This document shows positions 1 to 6,121 of a DNA stretch of 17,781 bases, in pieces. The stretch is from JAAYKM01 sp964408155 (lineage in GTDB: Bacteria > Desulfobacterota > Syntrophia > Syntrophales > JAAYKM01). The stretch covers positions 1-17,781 of the forward strand of contig CAYOYJ010000039.1 of the NCBI GenBank assembly GCA_964408155.1, given 5' to 3'. The notes under the pieces are model-generated. The model was given only the letters and a program-made list of their open reading frames with translations. It was not told the origin of the DNA and made no database searches. The first letter of the stretch is position 1. Every line of letters starts with the position of its first letter. The translations under genes and the position numbers were made by a program.

Positions 1-1
1 T

Positions 2-991
2 TACGACGGCTTTCCCGCCGGTGTGGCGATTCTGCAGGCGGATGATCTGAAATTTGAAATCGCCTGCGCCGGCGATCTGGATCGAGACGAAAGGCTGGCC
101 GGCAGAAAATTAGCCGGAAATTTGTCCGGTACGGAAAGGGGACAGCTTCTCCTCCTCTTTTACGATTCCTTAAAATACCCTCCGACCGCCGCGACGCCGC
201 CGATCATGAACGCCTCTCCGCTGTTGATTCAAGGAATGGAAGAGGTGCTTGTCCCGTCCGTTCCGATCCTGGGCGCCGGTTTATTGGGGGATTTTGATTT
301 CAGTCCTTCCCGGCTGTTCAGCGGATATGCCGTGACGCGCCAAACCGTCGTGGGTACCCTTTTTTCAGGCGATTATCACCATTACTATCAGATCATGCAT
401 GGGACAACCCCCTTGGATGGTATCTATCATACGATTACGAAGATGGACGGGGCTTTCATTTACGAAGTCGATGGACAGCCTGTTGTTGAACTGATTGATG
501 CGGTATACGGCAATCAAACCTGGCGGAAGCAGATCCCCGTCAAACGTCTCACAATCGGTGTGAATTACGGCGACAGATACGGGGATCATAAGGAAGAGGA
601 GTATGTCAACCGGCTGATCACGGGTGCCTTACCCGACGCAAAGGGCATCGTCATATTTGAACCGGACCTGGAAGTGGGAACGGAATTTTTGTTCATGCTG
701 CGCGATTCCAGTAAAATGATGGAGTCGGCCCGGAAAAAATGTTCTGATTTGATGCAGCGGATCGAAAAAGATGGGCGGAAACCGGCTTTCGGATTTTACA
801 TCGACCGCGCTGGAAGAACCGCCCGCATGTCGGAGACCATTCATGAGGAGGCCGATATAATATGCGAGATTTTTAAACAAAGAGACATTCCGCTGCTGGG
901 TTTCTATTCCGGTGTGGAAGTGGCGCCTTTGCTCGGCAAGAGTAGAGGGTTGGACTGGACCGGCGCTCTGTGGGTGATGACAGAAAGGTAA
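2..991 (+). CDS. FIST-domain sensory protein, 5'-truncated by the window edge
   Basis: The reading frame is open to the window edge (first full codon at 2, reading YDGFPAG before the GTG at 23), so the true start lies upstream. About 329 residues are visible, against roughly 380-400 usual for the family. The C-terminal third is typical FIST_C: an EEEYVNRLI segment, a 'LRDSS' segment, and a final 'GFYSGVEVAPL' followed by 'GLDWTG'. The preceding part fits FIST_N. FIST domains are cytoplasmic sensory domains thought to bind small ligands such as amino acids, and they often occur next to histidine kinases. Only 4 nt separate the stop codon from the hybrid kinase gene, so the two are probably co-transcribed and this protein probably feeds that kinase. 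The ligand cannot be inferred. The family call is firm; the signalling partnership is inference from context. Confidence 0.87.
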   Translation, partial: YDGFPAGVAILQADDLKFEIACAGDLDRDERLAGRKLAGNLSGTERGQLLLLFYDSLKYPPTAATPPIMNASPLLIQGMEEVLVPSVPILGAGLLGDFDFSPSRLFSGYAVTRQTVVGTLFSGDYHHYYQIMHGTTPLDGIYHTITKMDGAFIYEVDGQPVVELIDAVYGNQTWRKQIPVKRLTIGVNYGDRYGDHKEEEYVNRLITGALPDAKGIVIFEPDLEVGTEFLFMLRDSSKMMESARKKCSDLMQRIEKDGRKPAFGFYIDRAGRTARMSETIHEEADIICEIFKQRDIPLLGFYSGVEVAPLLGKSRGLDWTGALWVMTER

Positions 992-995
992 CTTT

Positions 996-3185
996 ATGGC
1001 GGATAAGACAAAAGCGGGTTTAATGACGGATCTTGAAGAGGCGGTGAAACAGATCGCCTACTTCAAACGGCTGTCACGGGAAAACGGTGTAATCCGTTTG
1101 CGGGAAACCGAAGCGTTGTCCGAACTCATCGGCAAGCTTAAGAAAACGCAGAAGGCGCTTGAGGAGTCTCAGCGCCAGATGGCGGAGATCATCGATTTCC
1201 TGCCCGACGCCACCTTTGTGATCGACAAAGCAGGTAAAGTAATCGCCTGGAATCGTGCGATGGAGAAGATGACGGGTGTCAAAGCGGTGGAGATGGTCGG
1301 CCAAGGCGATTATGAATATGCGCTTCCCTTTTACAGGGAGAGAAAACCAGTGCTCATCAATCTCGCTCTTCTGACGGATGAAGCGATGATAAATGGTTTT
1401 ACAGGCTTCGGAGAAATCAATCGCCAGGGCTCCATGCTGGCCGCGGAGGGATTCATCCCTAATCTTTACGGAGGCAGGGGCGCATATTTGTCGGCCAGAG
1501 CTACGACGCTCTGCGATAGCGACGGAGCCATTGTCGGGGCGATTGAAACCATCCGTGATGTCACAAGACGCAAGCAGGCGGAAAAGGAGCTGCGGGAAAG
1601 CAAAGCCGGGTACCAGAGTATTTTCGAAAATACCGGTACCGGCATGCTGATTGTGGAAGAAGATAAGACGATTTCCTTTGTCAATGCAGAGTTTGAGCAT
1701 CTGACCGGTTACAAACGTGAGGAAACCGAAGGAAAAAGAAAGTGGACAGAGTTTGTTCACCCCGACGATCTGGCGCGAATGATTGAGCAGCACAAACTGC
1801 GACGGGTCGATAATAAACTGGCGGAGAAAAGCTGCGAATTCCGTTTGATGCATAAAAACGGGCAAATCCGGGATATGTATTTAACCGTCGATATTATACC
1901 GAATACTCGCAAAAGCGTGGCGTCTCTGATTGATATCGGCGAACGTAAAAAAACGGAAGAAAAGCGCAGGGGGTTGGAAGAGCGCCTGCGGCGGTCGGAA
2001 AAGATGGAGGCCCTTGGTCTGATGTCCGGCGGCGTGGCCCATGACCTGAATAATGTGCTGGGGGTTTTGCTCGGGTATTCCGAACTGCTGCTTTTTCAAG
2101 TCGATGAAGACGACCCGGTCAGGGAACATGTGACTCATATTCTGAACGCTGGGAAAAGAGCCGCAGCCATTATCGAAGATATGCTGACTCTTGCCAGACG
2201 GGGCGTTCAGTTACAAGAGGTTGTTAACCTGAACAGCCTGATCCGTGATTTTCTGGAAACGCCGGAATGTGAAAGAATTTTAGCCTTTCATCCCAGCGTG
2301 AACATATCAACCCGCCTTGATGCAGCGCCGCTAAATATCAAGGGTTCGCCGCACCATATTGCCAAGACGATTATGAACCTTGTCTCCAATGCTGCGGAAG
2401 CCATGCCTGACGGCGGCGTGGTGACAATCGCCACCCAAAATCGTTATATGGACAGGCCGGTTCAAGGATATGACGGAATCGCCGAGGGGGATTACGTGGT
2501 TTTGACCGTTTCCGATAGCGGAGAGGGTATTTCCGAGCAGGATATCAACCGGATATTTGAACCTTTTTATACGAAAAAAGTCATGGGCAGGAGCGGCACG
2601 GGTTTGGGCCTGTCGGTGGTCTGGGGAACGGTCAAGGATCATCATGGTTATATTGACGTGAAAAGCAGGACGGGGAAGGGGAGCACCTTCACCCTGTATT
2701 TCCCTGCAACGCGGGAGGAGCTGATGAAAGAATCTGTCCCGGTTGCCATGAATGATTATATGGGACGGGGTGAATCCATTCTCGTGGTGGATGATATAAA
2801 AGTTCAGCGTGAGCTGGCGGCTGGGATACTCGAGCGATTGAATTATCGTGTAACGATGGTGCCCGGTGGCGAGGCGGCATGTGAGTATTTAAAGGACCAT
2901 CGTGTGGATCTGATCATGCTGGACATGATCATGGACCCGGGCATGGACGGCCTTGATACGTATCGCAAGATTCTTGAAATCCATCCCGGCCAGAAAGCTA
3001 TTATTGTCAGCGGTTTTTCGGAGACGGATCGCGTCAGGCAGGCACAAGATCTTGGGGCGGGCGCTTACGTCAAAAAGCCGTACACGTTTGAGAAGCTTGG
3101 GATATCGGTCAAACAGGAACTCGACCGAAGTACGCAAAACAGGAGCGATACAAAAAATCTGAAATCTCAAAAAGCGATGATTTAG
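996..3185 (+). CDS. PAS-PAS hybrid sensor histidine kinase with C-terminal receiver
   Basis: A 729-residue soluble kinase; I see no membrane segment or signal peptide. Order: an N-terminal helical/coiled-coil region (about 10-65), PAS 1 (about 66-195, 'FVIDKAGKVIAWNRA'), PAS 2 (about 205-320, ending 'SLIDIGERKKTEE'), HisKA with H-box 'GGVAHDLNNVL' (phospho-acceptor H349), HATPase with N-box 'NLVSNAAEAM' (N465), 'DSGEGI' and 'GTGLGLSVV', then a receiver domain (about 595-715). The receiver has the acidic pair in 'ILVVDD', phospho-acceptor D643 in 'MLDMIMDPG', S in 'IIVSGF' and K in 'YVKKPY', so both phosphorelay ends look intact. There is no output domain, so a downstream Hpt protein or regulator outside the window would be needed. 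It lies 4 nt after the FIST gene, which probably supplies its sensory input. A terminator follows immediately. Confidence 0.95.
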   Translation: MADKTKAGLMTDLEEAVKQIAYFKRLSRENGVIRLRETEALSELIGKLKKTQKALEESQRQMAEIIDFLPDATFVIDKAGKVIAWNRAMEKMTGVKAVEMVGQGDYEYALPFYRERKPVLINLALLTDEAMINGFTGFGEINRQGSMLAAEGFIPNLYGGRGAYLSARATTLCDSDGAIVGAIETIRDVTRRKQAEKELRESKAGYQSIFENTGTGMLIVEEDKTISFVNAEFEHLTGYKREETEGKRKWTEFVHPDDLARMIEQHKLRRVDNKLAEKSCEFRLMHKNGQIRDMYLTVDIIPNTRKSVASLIDIGERKKTEEKRRGLEERLRRSEKMEALGLMSGGVAHDLNNVLGVLLGYSELLLFQVDEDDPVREHVTHILNAGKRAAAIIEDMLTLARRGVQLQEVVNLNSLIRDFLETPECERILAFHPSVNISTRLDAAPLNIKGSPHHIAKTIMNLVSNAAEAMPDGGVVTIATQNRYMDRPVQGYDGIAEGDYVVLTVSDSGEGISEQDINRIFEPFYTKKVMGRSGTGLGLSVVWGTVKDHHGYIDVKSRTGKGSTFTLYFPATREELMKESVPVAMNDYMGRGESILVVDDIKVQRELAAGILERLNYRVTMVPGGEAACEYLKDHRVDLIMLDMIMDPGMDGLDTYRKILEIHPGQKAIIVSGFSETDRVRQAQDLGAGAYVKKPYTFEKLGISVKQELDRSTQNRSDTKNLKSQKAMI

Positions 3186-3218
3186 GAGCCCCATGCCTGT
3201 CACGGGGCTCCTTTGTTT
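3184..3218 (+). terminator. Rho-independent terminator after the FIST/kinase operon
   Basis: A perfect 9-bp GC-rich stem, AGGAGCCCC (3184-3192) with GGGGCTCCT (3204-3212), has an 11-nt loop and is followed by TTGTTT. It begins inside the kinase stop codon. Its position and form fit an intrinsic terminator. Confidence 0.85.
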
Positions 3219-3220
3219 AA

Positions 3221-3409
3221 TCATACATCTGCGGATCCTCTTGGCAACGTCAGGGAATAAGTGTGTGTTACGGTCGGACCGGGAATGACGATCTTGGCGA
3301 CCGGACCGGTGACCGGCGCAGTGTACGTTTTGGTGACGGGCGGACGCTTTCCAAACGTATTCTGATCCGCTTTACCCCCTTTGATTGAAGCCGTTTTTGC
3401 GGGAAGAGC
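3221..3409 (-). pseudogene. Possible C-terminal remnant of an unidentified protein
   Basis: This minus-strand frame is closed upstream by TAA (3412-3410) and ends at TGA (3223-3221). It translates to 62 residues with no ATG, GTG or TTG start. It has non-random composition: it is rich in Thr, Val and Pro with repeated 'PVT' and 'TYT/THT' steps, and ends 'YSLTLPRGSADV'. A different minus frame beginning with ATG at 3462 would join it if one frame change occurred near 3410, giving about 80 residues. It may be a decayed or frameshifted small gene, or chance. No family recognised. Confidence 0.2.
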
Positions 3410-3933
3410 TTACGGAAAACACCCCACCTTTCTGTCAATGAACAATTTCCGACAGCAAACATATCACCAAATAATAAACAAGTGGTTGGAATGAAAATGG
3501 TATTTTATTGTCATGCAAATTATGGGGCACTCACTTGGGGATTGCAGCACTGCTGGAAAGCGATTCCACGAGCGCGGCAGGACATCGTAAAAAAATCTGA
3601 TTTTATTGATATTTTTATGTCAGGGATAGAAAGGCTTCGGAGATATTCTTTGGATACGGTGCAGATAACACAAGGTCTCGGGAGTTTGCCGCCGGTCGAA
3701 TCCGCTCATCATAGACCCGTAACGATGAAAAGATCTGTATCTATGAAAGATCTTTGATAAGGAGGTCTTGTCGGTTTGGCAAATAATATTCTAAAAAATA
3801 TGTCAGATAACAATTGACATGCGGGGGCGAATATGGCAAAGAAAGCGCCGAGAAAAGCCAAACCGGTCGCGAGACCGGGACGGAAAGCCATGGAACTCAT
3901 GCAGTCTGCCAGGTTACCTCAAAATACATTAAC

Positions 3934-3942
3934 AGGAGGTGA
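3934..3942 (+). promoter_or_regulatory. Strong Shine-Dalgarno of the VPLPA-CTERM gene
   Basis: AGGAGGTGA is a near-perfect complement of the 16S 3' end. The AGGAGG core sits 6 nt before the ATG at 3946 and fixes that start. It indicates efficient translation of a gene whose reading frame is broken further down. Confidence 0.8.
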
Positions 3943-3945
3943 CGG

Positions 3946-4587
3946 ATGCGAAAGGTTCTTTTCAGTTTCATGGTTCTTTTGCTGTTGGCGGTATCCGTTC
4001 CCGGGGGGGCAGCAACAATTGACATTGCGGTAACAGCGGCGGGAGACACGGTTTATTATCGGAACTGGTATTATGGTGGAAGTGATGTGTGGTCGAAAGT
4101 TGATGCTAACCCGAATCAGGTTTCTCATTCCTATGAGCCGGGATGGGGAAACTCAGCGTGGACGGTATTAAACTTCGACTTAAATGCTTTTACAGTACCG
4201 GTCACAGAAATTATCTCGGCCGCACTCAACATCGATATTCTCGATATCTGGACCTCTGGCAGGGACGATGTCGGCAACTTGAACTCTGGCGGGACTGTAC
4301 TTGCCAGTGGCGGTACCGGCTGGAAGTCGTTTGACATCACCGATTCTTTCAAAAGCATCTTGGCTGGGGGTGGTACAACAGCTGGCTATTCTTTCAACTT
4401 TACCGGCTATTCAGGCTTTACCTTTGGCAGCGCCGAAGGCGGCCAGCCGGCTTACTTGCGCATCACCACCGCCGGGGCCCAACCCGGTTCCCCTTCCGGC
4501 GGCCGTCTGGCTGTTTGGCGCGGGACTGCTGGGGCTGTTTGGTGTACGCAGAAAAATCCAGCATTAGACGTTATTAATCATGTGTAA
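3946..4587 (+). CDS. Exported VPLPA-CTERM protein, sorting tail out of frame (frameshift)
   Basis: The literal reading frame gives 213 residues. It starts with a signal peptide (about 1-22, 'FSFMVLLLLAVSVPGGAA'). A beta-rich domain (about 24-173) follows, resembling DNRLRE-type wall/matrix domains: 'VLNFDLNAF', 'SFDITDSF', 'FTFGSAEGGQPAYLRITT'. Downstream of 4471 this frame becomes nonsense and stops at 4585-4587. The +1 frame from 4472 instead reads 'PNPVPLPAAVWLFGAGLLG' and ends in a basic tail (GVRRK) with stop TAG at 4565-4567, a textbook VPLPA-CTERM exosortase sorting signal. Deleting one G from the GGGG run at 4474-4477 restores an intact protein of about 206 residues ending at 4567. 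So the gene is real, and either the sequence has a one-base insertion or the gene is recently broken. The product is predicted to be sorted at the cell surface or in an extracellular matrix. The family of the globular domain is a tentative call. Confidence 0.85.
   Translation: MRKVLFSFMVLLLLAVSVPGGAATIDIAVTAAGDTVYYRNWYYGGSDVWSKVDANPNQVSHSYEPGWGNSAWTVLNFDLNAFTVPVTEIISAALNIDILDIWTSGRDDVGNLNSGGTVLASGGTGWKSFDITDSFKSILAGGGTTAGYSFNFTGYSGFTFGSAEGGQPAYLRITTAGAQPGSPSGGRLAVWRGTAGAVWCTQKNPALDVINHV
4472..4567 (+). other. VPLPA-CTERM sorting signal in the +1 frame
   Basis: 31 codons plus stop carry the complete tripartite signal: a VPLPA motif, a hydrophobic helix (AVWLFGAGLLGLF) and an Arg/Lys cluster (VRRK). 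It belongs to the preceding gene but is one base out of frame with it. Confidence 0.88.
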
Positions 4588-4592
4588 ACCGC

Positions 4593-4623
4593 AAGGCAGG
4601 GCCGTTCCGGCCCTGCCTTTTTT
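4593..4623 (+). terminator. Rho-independent terminator after the VPLPA-CTERM gene
   Basis: An 11-bp perfect stem, AAGGCAGGGCC (4593-4603) with GGCCCTGCCTT (4609-4619), has a GTTCC loop and is followed by a T-run to 4623. It lies just after the stop codon of either frame. Confidence 0.92.
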
Positions 4624-4705
4624 ATTGATCACCGGATAAAAGGAAAGGTCTTCACCGGCTTCAACTTTTGTTGCGGTCGGGAAAAGCTTTGTTGTTAAAA
4701 CCGGC

Positions 4706-4725
4706 CGCTGCCTTCTCAGGCGGCG
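4706..4725 (-). terminator. Possible terminator hairpin of the desulforedoxin-like gene
   Basis: CGCTGCC (4706-4712) pairs with GGCGGCG (4719-4725) with one wobble and a 6-nt loop. Read on the minus strand it is followed by GGCCGGTTTT, so only a short T-run is present. It could end minus-strand transcription from the small gene at 4776-4922. Weak call. Confidence 0.35.
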
Positions 4726-4775
4726 CCTCTTTTCTGAAAAGACAAAAAAGCCTTAATTATCCTGATTCTTCCCGC

Positions 4776-4922
4776 CTACTTTCCCTTGGCGGCTTTTGCT
4801 TCGTCATCCTTCAAGAGAACCATGAGCTGACCGCAACACGACAGTTTGCCGTTCCCTCCCTGGAGTACTTCAACGATATTGCCGCACATTGTACATTTAT
4901 AAACCTGATTTTTTTCCGCCAT
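4776..4922 (-). CDS. Desulforedoxin-like small iron-binding protein (48 aa)
   Basis: A 48-codon gene. The product begins MAEKNQVYKCTMCGNIVEVL and contains a Cys-x2-Cys pair (C10, C13) and an adjacent Cys pair (C29, C30) in 'KLSCCGQLM'. This CxxC...CC arrangement and the size match desulforedoxin and the N-terminal domain of desulfoferrodoxin, which bind one Fe(SCys)4 centre. The catalytic superoxide-reductase domain of desulfoferrodoxin is absent, so this is a stand-alone centre I module. An excellent Shine-Dalgarno AAGGAGGA (4935-4928) lies 5 nt before the ATG. The tail after residue 38 is charged (DDEAKAAKGK) and longer than in classical desulforedoxin. The role is probably electron transfer or oxidative-stress protection in an anaerobe. 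It is monocistronic, set between its own weak hairpin and the OmpA-gene terminator. Confidence 0.9.
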   Translation of the reverse strand: MAEKNQVYKCTMCGNIVEVLQGGNGKLSCCGQLMVLLKDDEAKAAKGK

Positions 4923-4967
4923 GATTATCCTCCTTTTAATCTATTTATCTATCGAATATCCCTCATT

Positions 4968-5001
4968 AAAAGGCCCCCTGCTTTTCGACAGGAGGCCTTT
5001 T
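4968..5001 (-). terminator. Terminator of the OmpA-family gene (bidirectional shape)
   Basis: AAAAGGCCCCCTG (4968-4980) pairs with CAGGAGGCCTTTT (4989-5001) over 13 positions with one mismatch and an 8-nt loop. It has a T-run on either strand. It lies downstream of the minus-strand OmpA gene and upstream of the desulforedoxin-like gene, separating their transcripts. Confidence 0.85.
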
Positions 5002-5054
5002 ACTGTCATACGCGTGGAGACGCGATGCGGAGAGCTTAAAACGTCGCCGGATGC

Positions 5055-5936
5055 TCATTTTTGGATGCCCGTCAGGACAGCCCGGCGATTATGCGCTCGC
5101 CCGGCTTCGGTTTCATTGGTATCTGCCGGAGCCATTTCGCCGTACCCTTCCGTGTTGATCCGGGCAGGGGCGATACCATGTTTTGTTGTGAGATAATTCC
5201 GAACGGCTTCAGCTCTCCGCAGAGAGAGACCGGCGTTGTATTTTTCAGAACCGGTGTTGTCCGTATGTCCCACCACCACAATCACCGCCGCCGGCATTTT
5301 TCCTTTAAGAACGATTGCAACTTCGTCCAGAAGGGCCATGCCTTCGGGTTTAATTACATCCTGATTGAAATCAAAGTACACAATCGATTGCTTCCCGCCC
5401 GACAGATAATCCGCCAAGTCAAAACCCTGTTGCGTAACCGGTGCGGCTTTGCTGACCGGCGTCAACACCGGCGCTGCTGCCGGAGCTTGAGCAGGCGCTG
5501 TTTTCTTGTTACTCAAAGCCAGAAGCCACTGCCGGGCGCCTGCATGGCCGAGACCCGCTGCCGTGGTCATATCAGATTTGGCTGCCTCATTGTTTATGGC
5601 ATACTCATTCACCAAACCGCGCTGGTAGTAAGCTTCCGCATTTTCCGGCACTAAAGCGATAACTGCGGAGAAATCATCCAGCGTCTCCCGGACCGCCGAG
5701 ATTTCATAAATCCGGCGTGCTTTTCCCCGATGCAGGTAAGCCTCGGCAAAGGATGGGTCGTATTCGATGGCAGCCGTGAACATGTTGATCGCCTCACCGT
5801 AGACTTTCTGTTTTTCATAGGCGATTCCCTTTTGGAAAAAATCGTTTGCCTTGATTTGCTCATTCTTGGCAAAGCCCGTTTGCCATGACAGAAGAAGAAT
5901 TAACATGACAATTAAGCAACCGCAGGTCTTTTTCAT
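5055..5936 (-). CDS. TPR-containing OmpA-family envelope protein
   Basis: 293 residues. A signal peptide (about 1-23, ending 'SWQTGFA') is followed by about three TPR-like helical repeats (residues 33-140, for example 'EAINMFTAAIEYDPSFAEAY'). An Ala/Pro-rich linker (about 145-168) leads to a C-terminal OmpA-like peptidoglycan-binding domain (about 184-290). That domain shows 'IVYFDFNQDVIKPEG', 'VVGHTDNTGS', 'LSLRRAEAVRNYL' and 'GYGEMAP', with the usual Asp (D226) and Arg (R241) positions for diaminopimelate contact. There is no lipobox, so it is predicted to be periplasmic and anchored on peptidoglycan, with the TPRs free for protein contacts. Start: GAGGTG lies 4-5 nt upstream of the ATG. 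It is monocistronic, with a consensus promoter and its own terminator. The partner is unknown. Confidence 0.92.
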   Translation of the reverse strand: MKKTCGCLIVMLILLLSWQTGFAKNEQIKANDFFQKGIAYEKQKVYGEAINMFTAAIEYDPSFAEAYLHRGKARRIYEISAVRETLDDFSAVIALVPENAEAYYQRGLVNEYAINNEAAKSDMTTAAGLGHAGARQWLLALSNKKTAPAQAPAAAPVLTPVSKAAPVTQQGFDLADYLSGGKQSIVYFDFNQDVIKPEGMALLDEVAIVLKGKMPAAVIVVVGHTDNTGSEKYNAGLSLRRAEAVRNYLTTKHGIAPARINTEGYGEMAPADTNETEAGRAHNRRAVLTGIQK

Positions 5937-6024
5937 GATTCACCTCAGCTTCATAGAATGTTTTTGGAAAGAATTGTGGCCATATCTGTCATTCGTGTTT
6001 TTAATGATCGCTTCGACGGGGGCC

Positions 6025-6053
6025 ATTATATGAAGAAGGCCGGAGCGTGTCAA
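6025..6053 (-). promoter_or_regulatory. Consensus sigma-70 promoter of the OmpA-family gene
   Basis: On the minus strand, TTGACA (6053-6048) is followed after exactly 17 nt by TATAAT (6030-6025). Both hexamers match consensus perfectly. Transcription would begin near 6018 and leave a leader of about 80 nt before the ATG at 5936. Strong constitutive expression is expected. Confidence 0.85.
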
Positions 6054-6081
6054 GAACATAAAAGTATGGAATATTGTAATC

Positions 6082-6117
6082 CTTTTCACACTATGCGATG
6101 GAAACGGTGAAAAAGGG
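6082..6117 (-). terminator. Inverted repeat after the biosynthetic operon
   Basis: CCTTTTCAC (6082-6090) and GTGAAAAAGG (6108-6117) can pair with one bulge around a 17-nt loop. It lies just past the last gene of the minus-strand operon and upstream of the OmpA promoter. The stem is AT-rich with no clear T-run, so it may be only a partial terminator or a 3'-end stabiliser. Confidence 0.35.
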
Positions 6118-6121
6118 AAGG

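Larger units (their letters stand above)
3219..3945. other. Gene-poor interval with coding-like remnants only
   Basis: About 730 bp between the kinase terminator and the VPLPA-CTERM gene holds no gene I can recognise. On the minus strand, 3409-3221 is open for 62 codons without a start codon and reads like a real protein tail (listed separately). On the plus strand, a GTG frame at 3482-3757 (91 aa) lacks a ribosome-binding site and family signature. A Lys/Arg/Ala-rich frame begins at 3833, but it lacks a strong ribosome-binding site and runs into the next gene in another frame. A 6-bp hairpin with a GCGA tetraloop (CCGGTC/GACCGG, 3863-3878) sits in the leader of the next gene. The interval looks like decayed sequence plus the upstream region of the following gene. 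Confidence 0.5.

Noticed and set aside
3746..3755. AAAGATCTTT palindrome
   Set aside because: Short perfect palindromes of this kind are common by chance, and nothing nearby gives it a role.
3482..3757. 91-codon GTG-started frame on the plus strand
   Set aside because: No ribosome-binding site, no signal or motif, and composition not clearly protein-like; mentioned only as part of the gene-poor interval.
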